Shown here piece after piece: positions 6,912 to 16,300 of a stretch of DNA of 64,000 nt (the first letter of the stretch is position 1; each line of letters starts with the position of its first letter). The stretch covers positions 124,001-188,000 of the forward strand of contig NZ_RAQH01000005.1 in NCBI RefSeq assembly GCF_003610695.1, read 5' to 3'. Below the pieces are notes generated by a model that saw only the letters and a list, made by a program, of their open reading frames with translations, was not told the DNA's origin and searched no databases. The stretch is from Epilithonimonas arachidiradicis (GTDB taxonomy: Bacteria > Bacteroidota > Bacteroidia > Flavobacteriales > Weeksellaceae). Made by a program: the position numbers and the translations under genes.

Positions 6912-8078
6912 TTATTTCCAAGGATCCAACACAACTTTAACGCAATTGTCTTCTTTCTTATGAAAGATTTCATAACCTTTTGCAACGTCGTCCAGAGAAA
7001 GTCTGTGCGTGATGATATCGTCTAGTTTTACCTGTCCGGTTTCTACATATTTCAGAAGCTTGTCAACAATAGCGTGAACCGGTGATTGACCGGCTTTCAG
7101 AGTAATTCCTTTATCGAAAATCTGACCTACAGCAAAATTGTCATAATTAACAGGGTAAACTCCCAGAATAGAAACAGTTCCGCCACGGCGCACGCCGCTC
7201 ATACAAGCTTCCAGAACTTTAATGGAACCTTTTTCGAAATTGAGAACGGCTTTAGCTTTATCCAATAAATTTCTTTCAGGCTCAAACCCGACCGCATCGA
7301 TACAAAGATCGGCACCTCTGCCTTCTGTCAAATCCCGAATTTGCTCCACAGTTTGTTCTGCATCTTCCCAAAGAATGGTTTCGCAGCCTGTCAGTTTTTT
7401 GATTTGGTCCAGTCTGTATTGCAGAGTATCAATTACAATCACTTTTCCTGCATTGTGCAGAATAGCACTTTTCACCGCCATAGACCCAACTGGTCCCGCA
7501 CCAAAAATTGCAACAGATTCGCCGCCCTTCAATTCGCCCCACATTACGCCGGTATAGCCTGTTGGGAAAATATCGGTCAGGAAAAGAACCTGTTCATCGG
7601 TTAAAATATCGGGAACTTTTCGGGGACCAAAATTAGCATAAGGCACACGAACATATTGTGCCTGTCCGCCACTGTAACCGCCATACAAATCTGTATAACC
7701 GAACATTCCACCGCCTTTTTCTGTTAATATTCCACCTTCTGGTCCGTAATGATCAGGATTGCTGTTTTCACAAGCCGACGGAAGATTGTGCTGGCAAAAA
7801 TAACAGCCGCCACAGGCAATCGGGAATGGAACAACGACTCTATCTCCTCTTTGAAGATGGGAAATATTAGCTCCGACTTCTTCCACAATTCCCATAAATT
7901 CATGCCCCATAACCATTGGTTTGAGCTGAGGCATTCCTCCGGAATACATATGGAGATCGCTACCACAAATGGCTGTGGAAGTCACCTTAAGAATAATATC
8001 ATTGGGATCCTCGATAATGGGATCATCTACTGTGTCGCAGGTAATCTTACCCGGCATATGGAAAACTGCTGCTTTCAT
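6912..8078 (-). CDS. Zinc-dependent alcohol dehydrogenase (glutathione-independent formaldehyde dehydrogenase-like)
   Basis: A 388-residue medium-chain dehydrogenase. It has the catalytic-zinc segment AICGSDLHMYSGG, GHEFMG with the HE pair, the four-cysteine structural-zinc loop CGGCYFCQ...C, and the NAD-binding GAGPVGS in the second domain. Length and the large insert after the zinc loop resemble glutathione-independent formaldehyde dehydrogenases. I chose ATG 8078 (MKAAVF, the usual start of the family); an in-frame ATG at 8162 would overlap the upstream gene. It lies 34 bases after the iron-permease-family gene and likely belongs to the catalase operon. The oxidised substrate is not determinable; an aldehyde or alcohol detoxification role is inferred. 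Confidence 0.85.
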   Translation of the reverse strand: MKAAVFHMPGKITCDTVDDPIIEDPNDIILKVTSTAICGSDLHMYSGGMPQLKPMVMGHEFMGIVEEVGANISHLQRGDRVVVPFPIACGGCYFCQHNLPSACENSNPDHYGPEGGILTEKGGGMFGYTDLYGGYSGGQAQYVRVPYANFGPRKVPDILTDEQVLFLTDIFPTGYTGVMWGELKGGESVAIFGAGPVGSMAVKSAILHNAGKVIVIDTLQYRLDQIKKLTGCETILWEDAEQTVEQIRDLTEGRGADLCIDAVGFEPERNLLDKAKAVLNFEKGSIKVLEACMSGVRRGGTVSILGVYPVNYDNFAVGQIFDKGITLKAGQSPVHAIVDKLLKYVETGQVKLDDIITHRLSLDDVAKGYEIFHKKEDNCVKVVLDPWK

Positions 8079-8112
8079 AACTTTAATATTTTGATTGGTT
8101 GGTGTAATGGTT

Positions 8113-8565
8113 TCATTGTGTTTTCCTTTTAGACTTCTTTCCTTCGATATTTTCTTCGGCACGATCTATTGAATGGGATGTATGAATATCTTCATCATTC
8201 TCATACTCAGAAGAGATTTTCTCATAAAATGTATGCAGCGTATCAATATCTTCTTCATCCATATCTTCCACATCTACAAGTCTGTTGCTCGCTTCTTTGC
8301 TGGCTGCAATCAGTTCATTTAATTTTAATTGAATGGCTTTGGAATCTTTGTTTTGAGACTTCTGAATTACAAAAACCATCAGAAAAGTAATGATTGTAGT
8401 ACTGGTATTGATGACCAATTGCCACGTATCCGAATACTTGAAAATAGGTCCGCAGATCAACCAGACTACTATCATTCCGGATGCAAAGCCGAAAGCGTAG
8501 GAACTGCCTGACCATTGCGTTACTTTATCCGCAAGCCATTCAAATTTATTTTTCTTCTGCTCCAT
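8113..8565 (-). CDS. Low-affinity iron permease family membrane protein
   Basis: A 150-residue protein starting MEQKKNKFEWLADKVTQWSGSSYAFGFASG, the signature of the low-affinity iron permease family. Two membrane spans follow (about residues 22-42 and 52-72: VVWLICGPIF and STTIITFLMVFVIQ), then a helical cytoplasmic tail rich in Asp/Glu. Bacterial members are short, and iron transport is unproven for them. ATG 8565 was chosen because it clears the catalase stop by 10 bases; a longer frame from 8628 would overlap the catalase. It is embedded between catalase and alcohol dehydrogenase genes in a tight co-directional run. Confidence 0.8.
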   Translation of the reverse strand: MEQKKNKFEWLADKVTQWSGSSYAFGFASGMIVVWLICGPIFKYSDTWQLVINTSTTIITFLMVFVIQKSQNKDSKAIQLKLNELIAASKEASNRLVDVEDMDEEDIDTLHTFYEKISSEYENDEDIHTSHSIDRAEENIEGKKSKRKTQ

Positions 8566-8575
8566 AGCATTTCCA

Positions 8576-10720
8576 TTATGCAGGATTATTTCTTTGCTGT
8601 TCAAATTCCCAGACTCTGTGATTGGCAACAGCTTTTATAAAGAGATTATCGTTATTTTTTTCCGTAGCATGAATAATGGCAGAATCTTCGTGCTGTTTCA
8701 GACTGATATTACTTTCGATATAAATCTGATCTGTATCAGAACCGAAATAAATAGCTTTGCAATGTTTGTAAGCCTCATTCACAAAAAGTAATGTCCCGGC
8801 TTTATTCTCCGGATTTAGCAGATTTTTAGCTGACTCTTTTCCACCACAGAGATACAAAGCATCGAAGCAAACACTGGCTGTGTTGGTCAAAGTATGCTTT
8901 GGCTCGTAAACCGTTCCGTCATCTGCTTTTACAGGCGCAAGACTTCCGGAAATAACCTGCACCATTGCTCCTTCTTTTTCCAGTTTGGATTGCAATTGGC
9001 TCACTTCTTTTCCATTCACGCCTTGCTCCATAATAAAACCGATAATTCTGCTTTTAATGGTATCTTTAATAGTATTAGCCATACTCAAAGCTTCGGAACT
9101 TGGAACGTTCGGTTCTCTTTCCTTGCTCTGTAAAGTTTTCGGATCGGCATCCGCGGGGATACTGGCGTTCGGTTGTTTTAGCCTAATCACATCAACACCA
9201 ACTTTCTTAGCAACAGTTGAAGCTAAATCTTTGTTAATGAATAATAACTGACCAACCAATCTTTCTCTGATGGCTGGAATCGTCACTTTGGACAATTCAA
9301 AGATCAATGCATTTTGAAGATGAATTTTTTCCGGCTCCGATTGACTGTTGTAAAATAATTTGGCTTGAGAATAATGATCTACGAAACTTTGGCTTCTCGC
9401 ACGGACTTTGTTTCCGTCCACACGTTCTGCCTGCGATACAAATCCGCCTTCTTTCATCATCGCCTGGAAAGGACATCCGCCACCGATGGAATTCGGTTCG
9501 TAGCTGACTTTACCTTTAGCAATTTGCTGACGCATATGTCCATCTCGCTGGTTATTATGAACTGTATTGATAGATCTGTTAATGGGGATTTCATGGAAAT
9601 TTGGTGAACCTAATCTTGATAGCTGCGTATCGGTATAAGAAAATAATCGACCTTGTAATAGTGGATCATTACTGAAGTCGATTCCCGGAACCAAATGTCC
9701 CGGATGGAAAGCCACTTGTTCCGTTTCAGCAAAGAAGTTATCCGGATTTTTATTCAAAGTCAATGTTCCGATGAGTTGGACGGGGACTAATTCTTCAGGA
9801 ACAATTTTAGTTGGGTCGAGAAGGTCAAAATCGAAATCATGCTCATTCTCTTCAGGAATCAATTGTACACCAAAATCCCACTCCGGAAAAGCACCATTTT
9901 CAATTGCTTCCCAAAGATCCCGCCGGTGGAAATCCGGATCTTTACCTGAAATTTTCGTGGCTTCGTCCCAAGCAACGGAATGAACGCCTAACTTCGGTTT
10001 GAAATGAAACTTAACAAAATGAGAATCGCCTTCGCTATTGATAAATTTGAAAGAATGAACGCCGAAACCTTCCATCATTCGGTAACTTCTCGGGATGGCT
10101 CTGTCACTCATCAACCACATAATCATATGCATGCTTTCCGGCATCAATGAAATGAAATCCCAAAAAGTATCGTGAGCAGAAGCAGCCTGAGGTATTTCGT
10201 TATCAGGTTCGGGCTTAACTGCGTGAACAAGATCCGGAAACTTAATCGCATCCTGAATAAAAAACACAGGCATATTATTCGCAACTAAATCATAATTACC
10301 TTCCTCAGTGTAAAATTTAACCGCAAATCCTCTCACATCTCTAGCCAGATCTGTACTGCCTCTAAATCCCGCAACTGTGGAAAATCTTACAAAAACTGGC
10401 GTTTCTTTTCCAACTTCTGTCAGGAATTTGGCTTTGGTATATTTTTCCAGACTTTGATTTAGTTTGAAAACACCATGTGCGCCGGAGCCTCTGGCATGGA
10501 CAATTCTTTCCGGAATCCTTTCGTGGTCAAAATGCGTAATTTTTTCTCTCAGAATAAAATCTTCCAATAAGCTAGGTCCTCTCTCTCCAGCTTTGAGAGA
10601 ATCCTGATTGTTGTTGATTTTCAGACCTTGGTTGGTCGTGAGTTTTTCATCAGTATTATCCGTTGTATGATTTTGAAGCTGGTCCAGTTTTATATTTTTA
10701 AAATTTTTATCGTTTTTCAT
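8576..10720 (-). CDS. katE: Monofunctional heme catalase HPII type (large-subunit, clade II)
   Basis: A 714-residue large-subunit catalase that disproportionates hydrogen peroxide in the cytoplasm. The core has the distal-histidine motif ERIVHARGSGAHG, the clamp FVRFSTVAGFRGSTDLARDVRGF, NNMPVFFIQDA with the active-site Asn region, and the proximal heme tyrosine motif RLFSYTDTQLSRLG. A C-terminal domain of about 150 residues (from RIIGFIMEQGVNG) is the flavodoxin/DJ-1-like extension typical of HPII. ATG 10720 was preferred to 10798 since the family usually starts shortly before the low-complexity tail. It leads a run with the iron-permease-family and alcohol dehydrogenase genes (gaps 10 and 34 bases). 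Confidence 0.93.
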   Translation of the reverse strand: MKNDKNFKNIKLDQLQNHTTDNTDEKLTTNQGLKINNNQDSLKAGERGPSLLEDFILREKITHFDHERIPERIVHARGSGAHGVFKLNQSLEKYTKAKFLTEVGKETPVFVRFSTVAGFRGSTDLARDVRGFAVKFYTEEGNYDLVANNMPVFFIQDAIKFPDLVHAVKPEPDNEIPQAASAHDTFWDFISLMPESMHMIMWLMSDRAIPRSYRMMEGFGVHSFKFINSEGDSHFVKFHFKPKLGVHSVAWDEATKISGKDPDFHRRDLWEAIENGAFPEWDFGVQLIPEENEHDFDFDLLDPTKIVPEELVPVQLIGTLTLNKNPDNFFAETEQVAFHPGHLVPGIDFSNDPLLQGRLFSYTDTQLSRLGSPNFHEIPINRSINTVHNNQRDGHMRQQIAKGKVSYEPNSIGGGCPFQAMMKEGGFVSQAERVDGNKVRARSQSFVDHYSQAKLFYNSQSEPEKIHLQNALIFELSKVTIPAIRERLVGQLLFINKDLASTVAKKVGVDVIRLKQPNASIPADADPKTLQSKEREPNVPSSEALSMANTIKDTIKSRIIGFIMEQGVNGKEVSQLQSKLEKEGAMVQVISGSLAPVKADDGTVYEPKHTLTNTASVCFDALYLCGGKESAKNLLNPENKAGTLLFVNEAYKHCKAIYFGSDTDQIYIESNISLKQHEDSAIIHATEKNNDNLFIKAVANHRVWEFEQQRNNPA

Positions 10721-10896
10721 ATTGTAAATTTTGGTAATGGGTATATTTTTCCTTGTCCCAAATAATTTAGGAGATCGGTAGAAAACAATTGATACCAAGA
10801 TTAGAACCCTGATATCAATAAATAGGAAAAATTTATTTAAAAAAAGTTCACATACCTCTCAAACGACGTATGCAAAAACTAAAGTAATCAGTACAC

Positions 10897-11142
10897 TTAG
10901 CGTACTCTCACCGAATCTCGATTGGATGTAGAAGCACTATCTGTTCGAGAAGATGTTGTACCTGTAGCATTATTGGACGAAGCAGCTGCACTATCTATAG
11001 ACGTTCCGCCGTTCGTAGATGAAGAAGGTTGTGTATCCATAGACGTACTGTCCGGTGATACCGACTCTGAAGTTTCAGAAGACTTATTGCTGTTACAACT
11101 AAACAGCAATCCCGTAGCGAAGATTAAGAATAATTTTTTCAT
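10897..11142 (-). CDS. Small Ser/Thr-rich lipoprotein
   Basis: An 81-residue protein with a lipoprotein signal peptide (MKKLFLIFATGLLFSC, cysteine at 16) and a mature part of about 65 residues that is nearly all Ser, Thr, Asn, Asp and Gly. It is likely anchored in the membrane and unstructured. I know no function. Its promoter carries an FNR-like site in ideal class II position (11173-11217). The catalase gene begins 176 bases downstream on the same strand, so the lipoprotein and catalase run may be co-expressed. Confidence 0.7.
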   Translation of the reverse strand: MKKLFLIFATGLLFSCNSNKSSETSESVSPDSTSMDTQPSSSTNGGTSIDSAAASSNNATGTTSSRTDSASTSNRDSVRVR

Positions 11143-11172
11143 AATAATTTATTTTTTGGTATTTGGTATTCT

Positions 11173-11217
11173 CAAAGTTAGACAGAAGATTATGGATGGT
11201 TTATGATCTGAGTCATA
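11173..11217 (-). promoter_or_regulatory. Class-II-like promoter of the lipoprotein gene: FNR-like site plus -7 box
   Basis: TATGATCTGAGTCATA (11202-11217) lies 21 bases from CAAAGTTA (11173-11180; TAACTTTG on the minus strand, matching TAnnTTTG). The predicted start is near 11169, putting the site centre at about -40. The catalase run may depend on this promoter. Confidence 0.65.
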
Positions 11218-11259
11218 AGCGATAATTTACATTTTAGAAAAATTAATTTTAAATTTTAT

Positions 11260-11304
11260 TTGGAACTTAAACCAAAAAGTTTATAATTTTGCTAACGCTG
11301 TTAG
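11260..11304 (+). promoter_or_regulatory. tetR promoter with overlapping operator
   Basis: TTG (11260-11262) and TAATTTTG (11284-11291) are separated by 21 bases, a good Bacteroidota promoter. It is followed at once by the perfect inverted repeat CTAAC-GCT-GTTAG (11292-11304) covering the expected start site, as expected for autorepression by the TetR protein. Confidence 0.75.
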
Positions 11305-11314
11305 GAAAACTAAA

Positions 11315-11911
11315 ATGGGAGTACACGAACGCCGACAAAGAGAAAAAGAATCGATACGCGCCAATATCTTGGATGCGGCTTTCTCTTTGGCTAAAACAGA
11401 AGGTTGGGCCTCTCTTTCCATCAGAAAGATTGCCGATGCCATAGAATACAGTGCGCCTGTGGTTTATGATTATTTCGAAAACAAAGAAGCTATTCTCTTC
11501 GAGATCTCTCTGAATGGGTTTCATAAATTACACATAGAACTGCTAAAAGCTCAGAAGAAACACGACACACCAGAGGAACAATTGGTTGCCATCGTTGATG
11601 CTTACTGGAATTTTGCTTTTAAGAATAAAGAGTATTATCAGCTGATGTTCGGACTGGGAATGCAATGCAGCGGAAAAGGATTGATGAAGGAAGAATTCTC
11701 ATCATTTCAGGAATTGTTGTTTGACTGTACCTATGACATTATCATAAAAAAAGGTTCCAACCCTGATAATGCCTGTCATTCCTCACACGCTTTGTTTTCA
11801 GCGGTTCACGGCTTGATCTCAATTATGATGATGCGTAATGATGATATCCCTTCTACGATGAATAAGACAACACTTGATGAGACTGTTGCTGCTTATATCA
11901 AATCGTTGTAA
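11315..11911 (+). CDS. TetR/AcrR family repressor of the RND efflux operon
   Basis: A 198-residue TetR-family regulator. The N-terminal helix-turn-helix is clear (ILDAAFSLAKTEGWASLSIRKIADAIEYSAPVVYDYFENKEAILFEI, about residues 18-64), and the C-terminal two thirds is the ligand/dimer domain. It lies directly upstream of a tripartite efflux operon on the same strand. Operators of the form CTAAC-N3-GTTAG occur over its own promoter (11292) and three more times before the adaptor gene (11932, 12015, 12125). It therefore most likely represses itself and the pump and is released by a pump substrate, as AcrR-type proteins are; the ligand is unknown. Confidence 0.9.
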   Translation: MGVHERRQREKESIRANILDAAFSLAKTEGWASLSIRKIADAIEYSAPVVYDYFENKEAILFEISLNGFHKLHIELLKAQKKHDTPEEQLVAIVDAYWNFAFKNKEYYQLMFGLGMQCSGKGLMKEEFSSFQELLFDCTYDIIIKKGSNPDNACHSSHALFSAVHGLISIMMMRNDDIPSTMNKTTLDETVAAYIKSL

Positions 11912-11931
11912 ATTTTTTTTTAAATTTTAAA

Positions 11932-11944
11932 TTAACACTGTTAG
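11932..11944. promoter_or_regulatory. TetR-type operator (second copy)
   Basis: TTAACACTGTTAG at 11932-11944 departs from the CTAAC-N3-GTTAG palindrome by one base. It lies 21 bases after the tetR stop. A weaker half-match follows at about 11950-11964. Confidence 0.55.
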
Positions 11945-12014
11945 GAATATTAACACAGTATTAATTATAATTTAATATAAAACAAAGAATTTCTGATATA
12001 ATTGTTTGTTTACA

Positions 12015-12027
12015 TTAACGCTGTTAG
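12015..12027. promoter_or_regulatory. TetR-type operator (third copy)
   Basis: TTAACGCTGTTAG at 12015-12027 shares the ACGCTGTTAG core with the operator at the tetR promoter. It lies 175 bases before the adaptor gene. Confidence 0.6.
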
Positions 12028-12107
12028 AAAAAAGAACACGGTTCAGAGAATTAATTAATCATATAATAACTTTTAAAATATGGAAACAATGTAAACTCAA
12101 ATGCTAA

Positions 12108-12137
12108 TATTTTTGATTTTAAAACTAACAATGTTAG
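12108..12137 (+). promoter_or_regulatory. RND operon -7 box and operator
   Basis: TATTTTTG (12108-12115) fits TAnnTTTG, and the perfect palindrome CTAAC-AAT-GTTAG (12125-12137) lies across the expected start site about 65 bases before the adaptor ATG. No good -33 TTG is seen. Binding here would block initiation. Confidence 0.65.
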
Positions 12138-12201
12138 ATAAATTAACAATATTCAATTCTATTGCACTATTACTTAAAATTAACACACTTAAAAACTTGA
12201 A

Positions 12202-13362
12202 ATGAAAATAACTAACAATTCTAAACTTATTGTACTGATCTCGAGTATTATCTTTTTACAAAGTTGTACAAAAGCGGCAGATAATACGGCAATGGCTTTC
12301 CCAACGCCTGAACTTCCTGTTTATACCGTTATTACCTCACCTGCTACGACTTACCAGGAATTCCCAACTTCTCTGGAAGGTAAAAACAATGTAGAAATCC
12401 GTTCACAAGTGGATGGTTATCTGGATAAGATCTATGTTGAAGAAGGTTCTTTTGTAAGAGCCGGACAGCCGTTATTCAAAATTGATCCGCGAGTTTACGG
12501 CGAACAGATGAATATGGCTTCTGCTAACCTTCAGGCTGCCAATGCCAATATTCAAAAAGCAAAAGTAGAAGTAGACAGACTTCAGCCTTTGGTTGCTGAC
12601 AAAGTCGTTTCTGATGTACAACTGAAAACGGCAAAAGCCAATTATGCAGCAGCCGTTGCAGCAGCCGCTCAGGCAAAAGCATCTTTGGGCGGAAGTAAAA
12701 TCAATGTTGGATTTACTACGATCACAGCACCTGTGAGTGGTTACATAGGAAGGATTCCTTATAAAAAAGGAAGCCTGATTTCCAGAACCGACCCTACGCC
12801 TTTGACTTTGTTATCGGACATCAGCCAGATCTACGCTTATTTTTCACTGAGTGAACTGGATTTCATTGCGTTCCAAAAGAAATATGCAGGCGCAACGCTT
12901 GAAGAAAAATTGAAGAATATGCCGGCGGTCGATTTGGTTATCGCAGATGGTAGCAATTATTCTGAAAAAGGAAAAATGAGCATCATTGACGGACAATTCG
13001 ATAAAACAACCGGAGCCATCAGCGTTCGTGCCGTATTCCCGAATCCAAACGGAACTTTGAGAACCGGCAATACAGGTCGTGTCCGTATGCCGCAATTATT
13101 ATCAGATGCAGTTGTAATTCCACAAGAATCTACTTTCGAAATTCAGGATAAAACTTACGTCTATGTTCTTGGAAAAGATAACAAAGTGACTGGAAAACCT
13201 GTGAAAATCTCCGGCAAGACAGAACACTATTACTTTATTTCCGAAGGATTGAATAAAGGTGAAAAAATCGTATTCACCGGCATCGGAAACTTGAAAGACG
13301 GTGCGCTTATCAAACCAAAAACGATCTCTTCTGATAGCTTATTGAAAGCCAATCCTTTGTAA
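12202..13362 (+). CDS. RND efflux periplasmic adaptor (membrane fusion protein)
   Basis: A 386-residue adaptor that links an inner-membrane RND pump to an outer-membrane channel. It has a lipoprotein signal peptide with lipobox LQSC (Cys at about residue 22). The split lipoyl domain (NVEIRSQVDGYLDKIYVEEGSFVRAGQPLFKIDP and ITAPVSGYIGRIPYKKGSLIS) flanks an Ala-rich coiled-coil hairpin (about residues 100-160); beta-barrel and membrane-proximal domains follow. It is the first gene of the pump operon, 32 bases before the transporter gene, and is under TetR operators. AcrA/MexA-type function is well supported by the complete neighbouring set. Confidence 0.93.
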   Translation: MKITNNSKLIVLISSIIFLQSCTKAADNTAMAFPTPELPVYTVITSPATTYQEFPTSLEGKNNVEIRSQVDGYLDKIYVEEGSFVRAGQPLFKIDPRVYGEQMNMASANLQAANANIQKAKVEVDRLQPLVADKVVSDVQLKTAKANYAAAVAAAAQAKASLGGSKINVGFTTITAPVSGYIGRIPYKKGSLISRTDPTPLTLLSDISQIYAYFSLSELDFIAFQKKYAGATLEEKLKNMPAVDLVIADGSNYSEKGKMSIIDGQFDKTTGAISVRAVFPNPNGTLRTGNTGRVRMPQLLSDAVVIPQESTFEIQDKTYVYVLGKDNKVTGKPVKISGKTEHYYFISEGLNKGEKIVFTGIGNLKDGALIKPKTISSDSLLKANPL

Positions 13363-13394
13363 AAATTATTCAGAAGATTAAAAATTAAACTAGT

Positions 13395-16300
13395 ATGTTA
13401 AAACAATTTATAGAAAGACCGGTCCTTTCAACGGTCATCTCCATTATATTATTGCTGTTGGGAGCATTGTCGGTGTTCAATCTGCCGATCACCTTGTTTC
13501 CTGATATTGCACCACCAAGTGTCCAGGTAACGGCATTTTATCCGGGTGCAAACGCCGAAGTTGTAGCACGTTCTGTTGCTGTTCCTATTGAGGAAGCAGT
13601 GAATGGTGTTGAAAATATGACCTATATGACATCCAATTCCAGTAACGACGGAACGATGACCTTGAGCGTATTTTTCAAGCAAGGTTCAGATGCGGACAAT
13701 GCTGCTGTGAATGTTCAGAATCGCGTTTCCAAAGCGATGAGTCAGCTTCCACAAGAAGTTGTTCAGGCGGGAATCTCTACTCAGAAAGTTCAGAACAGTT
13801 TCATTATGTTTATGGGATTATATAGTGAAGATCCGAAAGAATATGATGAATTATTCCTGCAGAACTATATGAAAATTAATATCATCCCGCAGTTGCAGCG
13901 TATTCCGGGAGTTGCGCAGGCGCAGGTTTTCGGAACGCGGGATTATTCGATGAGACTTTGGCTGAAACCAGACCGTCTGGCGGCTAACAATCTTTCGCCT
14001 CAGGAAGTTCTGAATGCTGTTAAAGACCACAATCTTGAAGCAGCGCCAGGTCGTCTTGGACAAGGAAGTAAAGAAACTTACGAATATATTTTAAAATATA
14101 AAGGTAAACTCAGCAAGAATGAGGATTACGAAAATATTGCCATAAAAGCCAATAACGACGGCTCTTTCCTAAGATTGAAAGACGTAGCCAGAGTAGAATT
14201 TGGTTCTTACACTTACACTGCAGCGAACAGAGTTGATGGAAAACCGGTTTCAGGTTTCGCCATTTTACAAACTGCAGGTTCTAATGCCAACGAAATCTTA
14301 ACTGAAATCGAAAAACAGGTTGAGGAATTCAAAACAACTTTGCCAAAAGGTGTGAAACCGATTATTATGTACAATTCCAAAGACTTTTTGGATGCATCCA
14401 TTCATCAGGTTGTTGAGACTTTGGTGATTGCATTTATTCTCGTTTTCATTGTTGTATTTATTTTCCTTCAGGATTTCCGCTCGACATTGATTCCGGCGAT
14501 TGCAGTTCCCGTTGCGATTATCGGAACATTCTTCTTCCTTCAGCTATTTGGATTCAGTATCAATATGTTGACATTGTTCGCATTGGTTCTCGCCATTGGA
14601 ATTGTCGTCGATGATGCAATCGTCGTTGTAGAAGCCGTCCATTCCAAAATGGAACATACAGGAATGCCTGTGGAACAAGCCACAATGAGCTCAATGTCAG
14701 AAATTTCAGGCGCCATTATTTCGATTACTTTGGTAATGTGTGCGGTATTTATTCCGGTTGGTTTTATGCAAGGTCCTGCAGGCGTTTTCTATAGACAATT
14801 TGCTTTCACATTGGCGATTGCCATTATGATTTCTGCAGTTAATGCATTGACATTAAGTCCAGCTTTGTGCGCATTATTCCTGAACGACCCTCAGGGAGAG
14901 CACGGTGAACACGGTCCTAAGAAAGGTTTTGGAGCAAGATTTTTCAATGCTTTCAATGTGGCGTTCAACAATATGACCAGAAAATACATTTATAGTCTTA
15001 AGTTTTTAATTAAGAATAAATGGGTTGCAATTGGTGGTTTGGGAATCATTATCGCTGCGAGTATTCTCCTGATCAAAAAAGCACCAACCGGTTTTATCCC
15101 GACTGAAGACCAAGGTTTTGTTTTGTATGCTGTGAACACGCCGCCGGGAAGCTCATTAGAAAGAACACACAAAGCGACTGAACAAATCGATAAAATTGTA
15201 AAAGGTGAAAGCGCGACCAATCACCTTTGGGTAGCAGACGGACTGAATTTCATCAGTAATGCGAATGCTTCGCCTTACTCTGCAGGTTTCATCAAACTGA
15301 AAGATTATGAAGACCGCGGCGATATGAAAGACCCAGACCAGATTGCAGCAGCTTTAACAGGAAAAGTGTCTCAGGTAAAAGATGCGAATGCATTCTTCTT
15401 CAACTTCCCGACGGTTCAAGGATTTGGTAACGTTTCTGGTTTCGAGTTTATGCTTCAGGATAAAACCAACGGTTCTTTTGAACAATTGGGAACAACAACT
15501 CAGGCTTTCATCGGAGAACTGATGAAACGTCCCGAGATTGCTTTTGCTTTCACAACGTACGCAGCAGGAAATCCTCAATATACAATCGATGTCGATACCG
15601 ATAAAGCCAACCAGTTAGGTGTTTCAATTACAGAATTGATGCAGACGATGCAGATCTATTACGGAAGTAGTTTCGTTTCGGATTTCAACAGATTTGGAAA
15701 ATATTACAGAGTGATGGCTCAGGCGGATATCCCTTACCGTACTGACACGAATTCTTTGGATGGCATCTATGTCAAAAATAATCAGAACGAAATGGTTCCT
15801 GTCAAAACGTTGGTGACTTTGAAAAGAACTTTCGGACCGGAAACGGTTACAAGAAACAACTTGTTCAACGCTGTCACAATTAATGGAACACCAAAACCTG
15901 GTTATAGTACAGGTGATGCGATTAGAGCGGTGGAAGAAACGGCGAAACAATCTTTACCGAGAGGTTACGGCTACGAATGGACGGGAATCACGCGTGAAGA
16001 AATCAAGACCGGTGGACAGACGGCTTTCGTTTTCCTTTTGAGTATTTTGTTTGTTTACTTTTTGTTAGCGGCTCAATACGAAAGTTACATTCTTCCATTT
16101 GCGGTTATTTTAACCGTTCCTACCGGGATTTTCGGAGTGTTTGCTTTTACCGGACTGGCAGGGATTGACAATAATATTTATGTTCAGGTTGGATTGATAA
16201 TGCTCGTCGGATTATTGGCGAAAAATGCCATTTTGATTGTAGAATTTGCAGTTCAGAGAAGAAAAGCAGGCAAAACCTTGATTGAATCGGCTTTACAAGC

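Noticed and set aside
8078-8162. Longer N-terminus for the zinc alcohol dehydrogenase
   Set aside because: It would overlap the upstream gene by 50 bases and adds a basic, non-conserved tail before the usual MKAAVF start.
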